This document shows, in pieces, positions 1-7,098 of a stretch of DNA of 23,656 nt. Position 1 is the first letter of the stretch. Each line of letters opens with the position of its first letter. The notes beneath the pieces are model-generated. The model was not told where the DNA came from, searched no databases, and was given only the letters and a program-made list of their open reading frames with translations. Both the position numbers and the translations under genes were made by a program. Source of the DNA: a virus; the IMG/VR virus record IMGVR_UViG_3300031834_000049, positions 1-23,656 of that record. One strand, 5' to 3'.

Positions 1-2
1 AG

Positions 3-458
3 CTCGCGGATTCGAGGGATGCCGTGGTGAAGGCAAATGCGGAGACCGCGACCCTTCGCCAGGAACTCGCAGCCCGTGACGAATCCATTGCACGGGAAGC
101 CTTCATCAAGGCAGAGTCCGGCACGCTGCCGTCGTTGCCGGGTACGGCCGATGAAAAGGGATCCGTGCTGTACACGCTGTCAAAGTCTCTCCAGAAGGTG
201 GACTATGACAAGGTGGTTACACTGCTCAAGTCCGGTGATGCGGCGTTGGCTGCGCAAGTGACCGCAGCCGCCGAAGTCGGAACAACCGTCGCGCTGACCG
301 GTACAACGGCCATGGACCAGATCATGGAGTTGGCGAAACAGAAGGTCCAAAAGGGGGACGTGAAGAGCATTGCCGTGGCCATTGACCAGGTGACTCGCGA
401 ACACCCGGATCTGGCGTCGGCGCATCTGAAGGAAACACGCGGCACGGTCGCCGAGTAA
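3..458 (+). CDS. Phage scaffold / prohead protease-like protein, C-terminal part (5' partial)
   Basis: The reading frame is open to the left edge of the window (first full codon at 3), so the GTG codons at 24 and 27 are probably internal and this is the C-terminal end of a longer protein. What is visible is a charged, Ala/Glu-rich, probably helical stretch followed by a segment rich in Lys, Asp and Gln, ending in TAA. The position directly before a DUF2190-like cement gene and the major capsid gene is where Mu-like phages keep the protease/scaffold (I/Z) protein, whose C-terminus is a helical scaffold. The product would then act inside the procapsid during shell assembly. The identification rests on position and composition; no catalytic residues lie in the visible part. 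Confidence 0.5.
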   Translation, partial: LADSRDAVVKANAETATLRQELAARDESIAREAFIKAESGTLPSLPGTADEKGSVLYTLSKSLQKVDYDKVVTLLKSGDAALAAQVTAAAEVGTTVALTGTTAMDQIMELAKQKVQKGDVKSIAVAIDQVTREHPDLASAHLKETRGTVAE

Positions 459-486
459 CGCGCCTCAATCAGAAGGAGACAATGAC

Positions 487-876
487 ATGGCATTCGAGAT
501 TCCTGGTATGCAGTTGTCCATGGTCGCGGGTGAAGACCTTCGGACAAAGCGATTCTACTTCACGAAGATTCACACGGACGGCACCCTTCTTCTCTGCTCG
601 TCAGTGACGGAACCGATTTTCGGCATCTTGCAGAACACCCCCAACACTGGGGAGATGGCCACAGTGATGGTGTTCGGGGTGTCCAAGATCGTGGGAAGCG
701 CCGACCTGGCCAAGGGCGATCCGGTGGGCACGACCACTGCCGGAAAGGCCGCGACGTACGCGCACGGCACGGACACCACGAAGTATATCGTGGGCACGGT
801 GATGCTCGACAACTCGGTAGATGGTGGCGTGGCAACCATCGCGTTCAACTGCCTCGGCGCTGGCCGTGCGGCCTAA
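487..876 (+). CDS. DUF2190-like capsid cement / head decoration protein
   Basis: A 129-residue protein with a good ribosome binding site (AAGGAG at 473-478, 8 bases before the ATG). The pattern of a small beta-rich domain containing a 'KGDPVGTTTAGKA' segment near residues 78-90, followed by 'KYIVGTVMLDNSVDGGVATIAF', is typical of DUF2190 proteins. These are small capsid cement proteins that bind the outside of the phage shell and stabilise it. The gene sits immediately upstream of the major capsid protein, the usual place for a cement gene. Family assignment is from remembered sequence pattern and gene order, not from a search. Confidence 0.7.
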   Translation: MAFEIPGMQLSMVAGEDLRTKRFYFTKIHTDGTLLLCSSVTEPIFGILQNTPNTGEMATVMVFGVSKIVGSADLAKGDPVGTTTAGKAATYAHGTDTTKYIVGTVMLDNSVDGGVATIAFNCLGAGRAA

Positions 877-925
877 CCGGTAACGGGCTATGTTGTTACG
901 GACCCTTCAACTTCATCTCGTGTTT

Positions 926-947
926 ATCCGCCTTATACGGGGCGGAT
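926..947 (+). other. Hairpin in the 145-bp gap before the capsid gene
   Basis: A perfect 7-bp inverted repeat (ATCCGCC at 926-932, GGCGGAT at 941-947) with an 8-base loop lies between the cement gene and the major capsid gene. There is no T-run after it, so it is not a classical terminator; it could be an RNA-processing or stability element in the capsid leader. No convincing promoter was seen in the gap. Confidence 0.35.
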
Positions 948-1021
948 GTTCGGCATGGGAAGCGTGGGTTCGGGAACAGCTGGCCGCTTTGAAACAGACC
1001 ACTGACCAGGAGTAGAAAAAC

Positions 1022-1993
1022 ATGAGCGTTCTCGTACGAAAGGGCCAGCCGTCGCAGGGTGAAGTTCACACTGACGCCATGCTGGACAACATCAGCATCG
1101 CGTACATTCAGTCCCAGGATGCGTACCTGTTTCCGAAGGTGTTCCCCATCGTTCCGGTTGGGAAGCAGTCGGACAAGTACTACACGTTCACGAAGAACGA
1201 TTGGTTCCGTGACGAGGCGCAGAAGCGAGCAGATTCGACGGAGTCGGCCGGCAGCGGGTACGGTCTGTCGTCGGGGAACTACTACTGTGACGTGTGGGCT
1301 TTCCACAAGGATGTCGGGTCGCAGGCGCGTGCCAATGCGGACGCGCAGATTGACCTGGCGCGTGGCGCGGTGCAGTTCGTGACTCAGCGCCTGTTGCTTC
1401 GGCAGGAGTTGCAGTGGGTGACGGATTATTTCTCGGCCGGTTCCGGGTGGGGCACGACCGCTACACCCGCCAACCTGTGGAGCGACTACACGGCATCGGA
1501 TCCGATGGAGGACATTGAAACGGCAAAGGAAGCCATTCTGTCCGTGACCGGGTTCCTGCCGAATACGCTGGTCCTAGGTTACCAGGTCATGCGGAAGCTG
1601 AAGAATCACCCGGACTTCCGTGATCGGATCAAGTACACGTCGGCGGAGAACATCACACCGGCATTGCTTGGTTCGTTGCTGGAGATTCCGACCGTGCTGG
1701 TGGCCAAGTCGATCAAGGCGACCAACCTGGAAGGGGAAACGGCTGGGTACGCGTTCGCCCACGGCAAGCACGCATGGCTGGGGTACGTGAACCCGACACC
1801 GGGGCTGATGATGCCTTCGGCGGGGTACACCTTCGCCTGGACCGGGGTCAGCAGCACTCCGTCCTCGACCATCGGAATCGACTCGTTCGACATGCGTTCG
1901 ATCAAGTCCACCCGGTACGAGGGTGAAGTGGCGTTCGACAACAAGGTGGTGTCCGCCGATCTCGGATACTTCTTCAACGGGGCGGTGGCCTAG
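1022..1993 (+). CDS. Major capsid protein
   Basis: A 323-residue protein, a normal length for an HK97-fold major capsid protein that has no separate delta domain. It starts at an ATG 9 bases after AGGAG (1008-1012). The N-terminal 'DNISIAYIQSQDAYLFPKVFPIVPV' type segment, a 'W...RDEAQKRADS' segment, a long helix-like stretch (ARGAVQFVTQRLLLRQELQW, about residues 114-133) and the C-terminal beta-rich 'GYAFAHGKHAWLGYV' region match large phage coat proteins of this class. The product builds the icosahedral shell. Context supports the call: scaffold-like and cement genes precede it, a terminator-like hairpin follows it, and neck genes come next. The exact family was not checked by search. Confidence 0.8.
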   Translation: MSVLVRKGQPSQGEVHTDAMLDNISIAYIQSQDAYLFPKVFPIVPVGKQSDKYYTFTKNDWFRDEAQKRADSTESAGSGYGLSSGNYYCDVWAFHKDVGSQARANADAQIDLARGAVQFVTQRLLLRQELQWVTDYFSAGSGWGTTATPANLWSDYTASDPMEDIETAKEAILSVTGFLPNTLVLGYQVMRKLKNHPDFRDRIKYTSAENITPALLGSLLEIPTVLVAKSIKATNLEGETAGYAFAHGKHAWLGYVNPTPGLMMPSAGYTFAWTGVSSTPSSTIGIDSFDMRSIKSTRYEGEVAFDNKVVSADLGYFFNGAVA

Positions 1994-2013
1994 TCCACGC
2001 CCGAATAGGCAAC

Positions 2014-2043
2014 AGGCTTCGGAGGACATTCACTCCGAAGCCT
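2014..2043 (+). terminator. Terminator-like hairpin after the major capsid gene
   Basis: A perfect 11-bp stem (AGGCTTCGGAG at 2014-2024 with CTCCGAAGCCT at 2033-2043) and an 8-base loop begin 21 bases after the capsid stop codon. A pyrimidine-rich tail, TCTGCCTCTTCTG, follows. The tail is not a pure T-run, so termination may be partial. A leaky terminator here would let the capsid message be more abundant than the downstream neck and tail message, as is common in phages. Confidence 0.6.
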
Positions 2044-2108
2044 TCTGCCTCTTCTGATGCACGGCCCTTATCCCATGATGGGATGGGGGATTTACCAGGA
2101 GAGCGTCC

Positions 2109-2867
2109 ATGCCGAATCTCATTACCAAAGGTAAAGCAGTCGCGGGCCAGTATTCGCTCGTCTCGGGCGTCATGTGGTTCTCGGGGTCCGGTGCGCCGAC
2201 CAATGCTGTGACCGGGGCCGGAGTCGCGGAAAAGGGATCGTTCTATATCCGCCTCAGCAACGGGGCGGTGTACTACAACACGGGCACGAAGGCCTCTCCC
2301 ACGTGGAGTCTGATGGGCGCGGTGGGGGCACTGGCCACGAACAACATCTTCGTTGGGAGTGCAGGCGGTGTTGCTACCGATGTGGCGTTGAGCGGGCACG
2401 CGACCATTGTGGCATCGGGAGCGTTGACACTGGCTGAGACCATCGTCAAGTACGACGAGATTACCATTCCTTCGGCTGATATCGTGTCGGCCACCGCTGG
2501 TAAACTCAGCCACGCAGCGGGTCAGATTCTGGTGGCGGCTCCTGCGGCAGGGAAGGCCATCGAATTCATCAGCGCCACGCTCATCTACGATTACGCCGGG
2601 GCCGCGTACGGTGGCGGCGGTGACTTGACCATTCGGTACTCCGGAGGCGGCACGATTCTGTCCGCGACCGTTACCGCAGCCAACTCCTTTGGGTCGGCAT
2701 CGGACAAGGTCGCAGTGTTCCAGCCCCTGGATACTGCGGGTGGGATCTTGCTGACCACCGCAGCGGGCCTGAACCTCGTTTCGGCATCTGTACCCTTTAC
2801 CTTGGGATCGGCCACGGGCGTTGGGCGTGTCAAGGTGTCGTACCGTATCCATACGACTGGCCTGTAA
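2109..2867 (+). CDS. Head fibre / virion decoration-type structural protein
   Basis: A 252-residue, Gly/Ala/Thr/Ser-rich, predicted beta-rich protein. Residues about 20-65 contain 'SGAPT....GAGVAEKGSFYIR' and 'VYYNTGTKASPTWS', a short module I recognise from phage fibre and decoration proteins; residues about 75-105 read 'NIFVGSAGGVATDVALSGHATI', a linker motif common in phage tail and head fibres. The C-terminal half has alternating hydrophobic stretches consistent with a jelly-roll-like domain. The ribosome binding site CAGGAG lies at 2096-2101. Its place just after the capsid gene favours a head rather than tail location, which is inference. No enzymatic motif was seen. Confidence 0.55.
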   Translation: MPNLITKGKAVAGQYSLVSGVMWFSGSGAPTNAVTGAGVAEKGSFYIRLSNGAVYYNTGTKASPTWSLMGAVGALATNNIFVGSAGGVATDVALSGHATIVASGALTLAETIVKYDEITIPSADIVSATAGKLSHAAGQILVAAPAAGKAIEFISATLIYDYAGAAYGGGGDLTIRYSGGGTILSATVTAANSFGSASDKVAVFQPLDTAGGILLTTAAGLNLVSASVPFTLGSATGVGRVKVSYRIHTTGL

Positions 2868-2879
2868 AGGAGGTCCGTG

Positions 2880-3227
2880 ATGGATATCCGATTTCGAGGA
2901 GCCGTTGTTCTCGGTTCTGACCTACTGACGCGGACGACGACGATTGACACTTTGGTGGATGTGGGGATTCTTCCGATTGACGTGTTTCGGACCAAGTACC
3001 TCACATTTAAAGCCACAACGAACACGCTGGTAGCCACTATTTTTGGGAGCCAGGATGGGGGGCTGACGTACCCGACCACGGTTGAAGCCGAGTTTGATGT
3101 CACCGTGGCGTCCCCGGTGTTGAAGACATCCACGACCTTCTATACGCACTGGAAGGTCCAGGTAAAACCAAAGGTGTCTGCGACCCACGGCACCTTGACT
3201 GTGTATGTGAAGGGGTCATCGTACTAA
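2880..3227 (+). CDS. Hypothetical virion-associated protein, beta-rich
   Basis: A 115-residue protein. The ATG at 2880 is preferred over the GTG at 2877 because the near-perfect Shine-Dalgarno AAAGGAGGT (2866-2874), which overlaps the previous stop codon, is then correctly spaced. The sequence alternates Thr/Val/Ile-rich strands with few helix formers ('TFYTHWKVQVKPKVS' near the C-terminus) and looks like a single beta-sandwich domain. It is probably co-translated with the preceding decoration gene, so a role as a partner or second decoration protein is plausible. I do not recognise the family. Confidence 0.5.
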   Translation: MDIRFRGAVVLGSDLLTRTTTIDTLVDVGILPIDVFRTKYLTFKATTNTLVATIFGSQDGGLTYPTTVEAEFDVTVASPVLKTSTTFYTHWKVQVKPKVSATHGTLTVYVKGSSY

Positions 3228-3252
3228 CCACTCGAGGGGCAGCGAGGTGTGT

Positions 3253-3465
3253 ATGTTTTGTGTGATTCAGAAAGCATTCAACGGTCCGGGGAACCGCCAG
3301 TACACGGTGGGTGAATTGGTGGATGCGTCGGAATGGCGGCTCAGCGATAAACTGGTTGAGGGGCGGTACATGCGCCCCGCCACGGAACGAGAAGTCGCGT
3401 ACGCTGAAGAAGTTGACGTACCGGATGTGCCGGTACGGAAGACGGCAAAGGGGAAGAAACGGTGA
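3253..3465 (+). CDS. Small hypothetical head-region protein
   Basis: A 70-residue protein with a start most likely at ATG 3253, 5 bases after GAGG (3244-3247); an in-frame GTG at 3247 is less well placed. The N-terminal half resembles a small SH3-like or 'YTVGELVDASEW' domain and the C-terminus is a basic Lys/Arg tail (KTAKGKKR). Small proteins of this type often sit between the capsid genes and the first neck gene. The stop codon overlaps the next start (GTGA at 3462), implying translational coupling. No function can be assigned. Confidence 0.5.
   Translation: MFCVIQKAFNGPGNRQYTVGELVDASEWRLSDKLVEGRYMRPATEREVAYAEEVDVPDVPVRKTAKGKKR
3417..3437 (+). repeat. 8-bp perfect inverted repeat near the 3' end of the small gene
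   Basis: CGTACCGG (3417-3424) and CCGGTACG (3430-3437) flank a 5-base loop. It lies 25 bases before the connector start codon, which itself precedes a second, longer inverted repeat. Confidence 0.35.
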
Positions 3466-3872
3466 GCTGGTCGTATGATTCGCTTCTAGCGACTAGTCGT
3501 GATCGACTCCGCCTGTTGATCGGAGACACCATTGCCTCCGATCAACAGTTCTCTGACGAAGAACTTGATTGGTTGCTGACCTCAAATGGTAATGGATTGT
3601 ACCAGACCGCTGCGGCATCGTGTCGAGCATTAGCTGCTCGGTATAGCCGATATGCGGATAAGTGGGTCGGTGATCTCAAGATTCTCGCGTCCCAGAAATC
3701 TAGAAGTTACCTGGCGATGGCAGACTCGTTCGACACCCAGGCAGGGGTCCAACCCTGGTCCGTTCCTTCTGCAGGAGGCGTGCGTATCGCTGAAAAGGAA
3801 GAAGCGGCAGCGGACACGTCCCTAGTCCAGCCGGAGTTCGTGCGGGGCATGATGACGAACACGGGGTCGTAG
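3462..3872 (+). CDS. gp6-like head-tail connector protein
   Basis: A 136-residue protein starting at a GTG that overlaps the previous stop (GTGA). The N-terminal pattern 'RDRLRLLIGDT' (residues 13-23) followed by 'FSDEELDWLL' (30-39), then a run of helices with 'AAASCRALAARYSRYAD', is the signature layout of HK97 gp6/SPP1 gp15-type connectors. These proteins form a ring under the portal and receive the closure protein. The acidic and polar C-terminus is a likely flexible tail. The next gene is the closure protein, matching the usual neck order. A 13-bp inverted repeat lies inside the 5' part of the gene. Confidence 0.75.
   Translation: MSWSYDSLLATSRDRLRLLIGDTIASDQQFSDEELDWLLTSNGNGLYQTAAASCRALAARYSRYADKWVGDLKILASQKSRSYLAMADSFDTQAGVQPWSVPSAGGVRIAEKEEAAADTSLVQPEFVRGMMTNTGS
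3513..3548 (+). repeat. Perfect 13-bp inverted repeat inside the connector gene
   Basis: CTGTTGATCGGAG (3513-3525) is repeated inverted at 3536-3548 with a 10-base loop. It covers codons about 18-29 of the connector. It is followed by TTCTCT, a weak T-rich tail. It could act as an attenuator, an RNA-processing structure or simply reflect codon choice; the first is inference. Confidence 0.55.
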
Positions 3873-3873
3873 T

Positions 3874-4236
3874 ATGTTTGAGTCCGAATTTCTGACGATG
3901 ATGCCGCATTCGGTGACAATTTTCCCCAGGAGCGGGTACACCGACAGCGGATTGCCGTCACATTCGGTCACGGGCAAACCGTATCCGTGCCGGATTGTGG
4001 GGAAGAACCTTTCCCTGCGCCGAAGTACCGTGCAAGATATGACCGTGGTATTTGACATCTTTCTCGATTCTGGGGACGATGTCATCGGGTTGGAAGACAA
4101 AGTTGAATTGCCCCTGGACGGGGCATGGTTGAATCGCTATCCATTGCTGTTTGCTGTGTATCGTGCCACGGATGAAGATGGACATCACCACACGAAACTT
4201 CAGTGCGGTTGGATGTATCATAGACAAGGTCAGTAA
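3874..4236 (+). CDS. Head-closure (head-tail stopper) protein
   Basis: A 120-residue protein with the ATG 2 bases after the preceding stop, so it is probably translated by re-initiation. The order of elements, 'SVTIFPRSGYTDSGLPS', a short 'PYPCRIVGKN' strand, a middle 'FDIFLDSGDDVIGLEDKVEL' segment and a C-terminal strand ending in 'LQCGWMYHRQG', fits the small beta-barrel closure proteins of siphoviruses (SPP1 gp16 / HK97 gp9 class). These plug the connector and dock the tail. The genes before and after it, a connector and a gp10-like protein, make the context very consistent. Family named by pattern and synteny. Confidence 0.65.
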   Translation: MFESEFLTMMPHSVTIFPRSGYTDSGLPSHSVTGKPYPCRIVGKNLSLRRSTVQDMTVVFDIFLDSGDDVIGLEDKVELPLDGAWLNRYPLLFAVYRATDEDGHHHTKLQCGWMYHRQGQ

Positions 4237-4874
4237 TGCCACTCACTGATATTCAACAGGAAGTTCAAAATCTCTTTCGAGCTGCGAGACAATCCTCGCT
4301 GAGTGGTGGCGGTGGCGTCAGCATCTATGGAGCAAATCTGACCGTCCGTAATGTGAAGGACTTGGAAAAAGGCATAGTGATGGAATGCGCGATGCAAAGC
4401 CGAGCAGGGGCTGACGCCATTCTGAAACAGGCCAAAGTCTATTGTCCCACGGATACGGGCACACTTTCCAGTACCGGTACCGTGCGAGCATCGGATGTGT
4501 TGGAGGGGCCGTCCATCCCCGGTGTGAATGTTGAGGTCCCCGTGTCTGGGTCGTCATTTTCTTTTACCCAGAAACAGCGGTCCGTGTGGTGGGTGACGTT
4601 CGGAAATGACACGGTAGAGTATGCAGCAGCAATTCATGAGAATGAAGGAAAACGGTTCGACATTAAAACCGAGAAGAATCCGTCCGCGCGTGACCACTAC
4701 CTTTATCACTCGTACTTGGAGTATGAACCGTATTTCTCGAAACGGGTCATTGACCGTCTCCAGGCACAGGTATTAAAGGCCGGGGTTGTGGGAGCGATGA
4801 TTGAATCAGTGGCACGGCGGGGATTGGGGGCTGGAACAGGACTTCCGCGATTGGTGAAAGCGGGGACAAGATGA
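4236..4874 (+). CDS. HK97 gp10-like neck / tail completion protein
   Basis: A 212-residue protein overlapping the previous stop by one base (TAATG). It contains the hallmark of the gp10-like family: a helix followed by 'AKVYCPTDTGTLSSTGTVR' (residues about 66-84), where a Pro-x-Asp-Thr-Gly-x-Leu turn precedes a beta strand, and later 'YAAAIHENEGKRF' (129-141), the conserved 'YA..vHe' segment. Proteins of this family act at the head-tail junction or help complete the tail. It is longer than the usual 120-150 residues because of a Gly-rich N-terminal insertion and a long C-terminal basic tail. It overlaps the next gene by 4 bases (ATGA). Confidence 0.75.
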   Translation: MPLTDIQQEVQNLFRAARQSSLSGGGGVSIYGANLTVRNVKDLEKGIVMECAMQSRAGADAILKQAKVYCPTDTGTLSSTGTVRASDVLEGPSIPGVNVEVPVSGSSFSFTQKQRSVWWVTFGNDTVEYAAAIHENEGKRFDIKTEKNPSARDHYLYHSYLEYEPYFSKRVIDRLQAQVLKAGVVGAMIESVARRGLGAGTGLPRLVKAGTR

Positions 4875-5269
4875 GCACCATGACCGAACTGGGTGCGTAT
4901 CTCGTGAATAAGAGCATCGGCATCCTGGGCACGTCGTTGTTCCTGTACAACTTGCCAATGGGGGTTGAGAACGCGGTCTCGGTAGTGCAGACGTCTGCGG
5001 CGTCCCCGATTCGGACCATGGGCGCGGCGTTGAGTGCTCCCGTGGCGGATGTGCCTGCGATTAAAGTCGAGGTGCGGAACGCGAGTCATTTGGATGGAGA
5101 GACGAAAGTCAAAGCAGTGATCGACGCACTCGATTTCTACAGCGGTACCCTGGGGTCCACGGAGTACTTGTTGGTGACTCTTGATTATGGTCCAGTGTAT
5201 CTAGGGCTTGACGAGAACAACCGTCACCGATGGTCCCTGATGTTTCGTGTCACGAAGAGGCGGTCGTGA
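4871..5269 (+). CDS. Tail terminator / minor capsid-type protein
   Basis: A 132-residue protein starting in an ATGA overlap. The N-terminal 'LGAYLVNKSIGILGTSLFLYNLP' helix, the central 'VPAIKVEVRNASHLDGETKVKAVIDAL' (residues about 61-87) and the C-terminal strands 'LLVTLDYGPVYLGLDENNRHRWSLMFRV' fit the phage minor capsid/tail terminator class (fold of lambda gpU and SPP1 gp17). Such proteins cap the tail tube and join it to the head. The location, after the gp10-like gene and before the tail tube genes, is exactly where a terminator is expected. Confidence 0.7.
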   Translation: MSTMTELGAYLVNKSIGILGTSLFLYNLPMGVENAVSVVQTSAASPIRTMGAALSAPVADVPAIKVEVRNASHLDGETKVKAVIDALDFYSGTLGSTEYLLVTLDYGPVYLGLDENNRHRWSLMFRVTKRRS

Positions 5270-5529
5270 TTGAAGATTTGATCATGAAGCAGTTAATGGC
5301 GACACGGGCTTCGGCAGAAGCATTGCTTCACAGTATTGATATGTTTCAGGCTATGGTCAGGCAGGAGAAACCTGACACTGGGGGGGTGCCAACGCCTCCT
5401 CCGCCGGGCATGAAAGATACAGTACCTGGAGAGTGCGACCACCCATCAGACCACCGGCTACGTACGCCAACGATGGGCAATTTACATCGTCAACTGTGCG
5501 GAGTTTGTGGGAAGGAGGTGACGGAGTGA
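5266..5529 (+). CDS. Small zinc-binding protein of the tail region
   Basis: An 87-residue protein. I place the start at GTG 5266, overlapping the previous stop (GTGA) and 5 bases after GAAGAGG (5254-5260); an upstream in-frame ATG at 5230 would overlap the terminator gene by 40 bases. Residues 1-35 are a helical, possibly coiled-coil segment, followed by a Pro-rich linker (42-48) and a C-terminal zinc-binding pattern C57-x-H59 ... C78-x2-C81. Small helix-plus-zinc-ribbon proteins like this occur in many phage tail modules and their role is not established. It is translationally coupled to both neighbours. Confidence 0.6.
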   Translation: MIEDLIMKQLMATRASAEALLHSIDMFQAMVRQEKPDTGGVPTPPPPGMKDTVPGECDHPSDHRLRTPTMGNLHRQLCGVCGKEVTE

Positions 5530-5753
5530 AACGCTACCTAGTTGTGGGGTCGTCAACTATCGCCATTGAAGGTTCTCATGCCCCTGGTGATACGTTTGAA
5601 GCGGATATGTCCGCAACATTGGAGGAGTTCCTGACCAGGATTGGGGCCATCGAAGAAGTTACCCCAGCATCGGTCGATGCGAATCACGGGGCCGCTGCCC
5701 CAATTACTCACCCTGGACTTGATTCCGGGGATGACGTGAAGGAGGAGGAGTAA
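5526..5753 (+). CDS. Small acidic hypothetical protein
   Basis: A 75-residue protein with its start at GTG 5526, in a GTGA overlap with the previous gene and after an excellent AAGGAGGTG (5512-5520). The first half has strand-like character (RYLVVGSSTIAIEGSHAPGD), and the C-terminus is acidic (DSGDDVKEEE). Similar short proteins between terminator and tail tube genes are common but uncharacterised. The purine-rich end of the gene doubles as the ribosome binding site (AAGGAGGAGGAG, 5739-5750) for the tail tube gene. Confidence 0.5.
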   Translation: MKRYLVVGSSTIAIEGSHAPGDTFEADMSATLEEFLTRIGAIEEVTPASVDANHGAAAPITHPGLDSGDDVKEEE

Positions 5754-6481
5754 TGGCCACGTTGGTATTGACGGATGCCAAAATCCTGATGGGCGCGTAC
5801 AACCTCAGCGGGTATCATTCGTCCATTGAAGTCGGTTACGAAGCCGAAATGCTGGACAACACAGTCTTCGGCACATCTGGGACTCGTTCTTCAATGGCCG
5901 GATTGAAGACGTTCACCATCTCAGGTAACATGTTCTGGGAATCGGCCGTGGACGATGCGCTATTCCAGAGAATCGGGAACCCAGTAGCCGATGTCATGAG
6001 TGTTGCGCCCGTGGGCAATGCTGAGGGAGATCGTTCCTACTGCGTCAAAGCGGTGCAGGCATCGTACAGCCCCGTCAGCGGGGAGGTGGGTGCCATTATC
6101 CGCACGTCACTGGAAGGCCGAGCAGCTGGTACGCCCCTGGTCCGGGGGCAAGTGATGGCGACGGGAAACAAGACAACGTCAGGTGCCGGTTCTGGGGGAC
6201 TCATCACGGCAGTCAGTGCGACGCAGCGGATGTACAGCGCCTTGCACATCACGGCCATTGCGGGAACAGCGGTGCCCACCTTCACGGGCATCATCCAGTC
6301 AGATGATGCCGGGGGGTTCGGAACCCCTGTTACTCGGCTCTCGCATCCGGCCGCGACCACGATTGGCGCGAATTGGCAGGAAGCGGCTGGCCCCCAGACC
6401 GACTCGTACTGGCGGGCGAGCTGGACCATCTCGGGTACGAACCCGGTGTTCACAGTGTTCTGGACCTTCGGGATTCTCTAA
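5753..6481 (+). CDS. Tail tube-type protein with extra C-terminal domain (paralogue 1)
   Basis: A 242-residue protein. Residues 1-130 form a core with 'VGYEAEMLDNTVFGTSGTRSSMAGLKTFTISG' followed at about residue 108 by 'SYSPVSGEVGAI', both of which recur in the next gene. This layout matches siphovirus major tail/tube proteins, whose beta-barrels stack as rings around the tape measure. Residues about 130-242 form an additional beta-rich domain ('LHITAIAGTAVPTFTGIIQSDD' onward) absent from the paralogue. Decorating domains on tube proteins usually face outward and are often Ig-like or lectin-like; that role here is inference. Which paralogue is the main tube subunit cannot be read from the sequence. 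Confidence 0.65.
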   Translation: MATLVLTDAKILMGAYNLSGYHSSIEVGYEAEMLDNTVFGTSGTRSSMAGLKTFTISGNMFWESAVDDALFQRIGNPVADVMSVAPVGNAEGDRSYCVKAVQASYSPVSGEVGAIIRTSLEGRAAGTPLVRGQVMATGNKTTSGAGSGGLITAVSATQRMYSALHITAIAGTAVPTFTGIIQSDDAGGFGTPVTRLSHPAATTIGANWQEAAGPQTDSYWRASWTISGTNPVFTVFWTFGIL

Positions 6482-6502
6482 TACGATTAGGAGGAGACAG
6501 TC

Positions 6503-6919
6503 ATGGCAACCATGGTGTACACCGATGCGTTCGTCAGCATCAACGCAGTGGATTTGAGCGACCACGTAAAGTCAGTGACCCTGACGTACGAAGCCGAGAT
6601 CCTGGATGATACGGTGATGGGCACAAGCGGAACACGGTCTTCCAAGCCGGGGTTGAAGAACTGGACCCTGGAGGTGAATTTCCTCCAGGACTACGCTGCG
6701 GCCAACGTCGATGCTACGCTATTCCCATTGGTGGGTGCGGCAGCGTTCACCTGCATTGTGCGTGCGAACAAGACAGCTGGCGTCGGTGCCACGAACCCGA
6801 ACTTCTCGGGGTTGGCGGTGCTGGCGTCGTACCCGCCCTTGACCGGTGAAGTGGGTGCATTGGGCACGGCCACAGCATCCTTCCGGTCTGCGGGCGCGTT
6901 GTCGCGGTTGGTGGCGTAA
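6503..6919 (+). CDS. Tail tube-type protein, core domain only (paralogue 2)
   Basis: A 138-residue protein preceded by a strong TAGGAGGAGA (6488-6497). It shares with the preceding protein 'YEAE-LD-TV-GTSGTRSS--GLK' (residues about 29-53) and 'YPPLTGEVGAL' near residue 110, so the two are tandem paralogues. It lacks the second domain. Its minimal size suits a bare tube subunit, and it is the last gene before the chaperone pair, the normal place of the major tail protein. It is followed by a hairpin-rich intergenic region. Alternative: this is the minor copy and paralogue 1 is the tube. Confidence 0.65.
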   Translation: MATMVYTDAFVSINAVDLSDHVKSVTLTYEAEILDDTVMGTSGTRSSKPGLKNWTLEVNFLQDYAAANVDATLFPLVGAAAFTCIVRANKTAGVGATNPNFSGLAVLASYPPLTGEVGALGTATASFRSAGALSRLVA

Positions 6920-7098
6920 CGATACCGCCACGGGACGGGGGCTTAGCGCCCCTGTAGGCGTCGATCACGGGTGGGGGGTATATCCCGGTATCCCCCGGCC
7001 CATAAAACGGCCGTACGGCCACTGCAGTGACCCCGCATGGGGTGGAGTCATTGCCCCCCGTACGGATCCGTGGTACCCATCCGAAGGAGGGTGTCGTG
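6920..7098 (+). other. Structured intergenic region before the tail chaperone genes
   Basis: This 179-bp gap is one of the longest in the window. It contains an 8-bp stem (6935-6942 with 6948-6955, one G-T pair, 5-base loop), a 12-base palindrome GGCCGTACGGCC (7009-7020) and a CCCC/GGGG stem near 7031-7042. None has a T-run, so a classical terminator is not clear; the first hairpin may stabilise or attenuate the tail tube message. The gap ends with AAGGAGGG (7084-7091) for the next gene. No sigma-type promoter was convincing. Confidence 0.45.

Noticed and set aside
893-1021. Promoter before the major capsid gene
   Set aside because: A TTGTTA-like element is present near 893 but no convincing -10 at proper distance; host sigma preferences are unknown.
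5753-6919. Contractile sheath plus tube gene pair
   Set aside because: Both proteins are small (242 and 138 residues) and share the same core; a sheath protein is normally far larger, and no contractile baseplate genes are seen.
7009-7020. GGCCGTACGGCC palindrome as an operator
   Set aside because: It is a single short palindrome in a GC-rich gap with no second copy, so operator status cannot be supported; kept only as part of the intergenic description.
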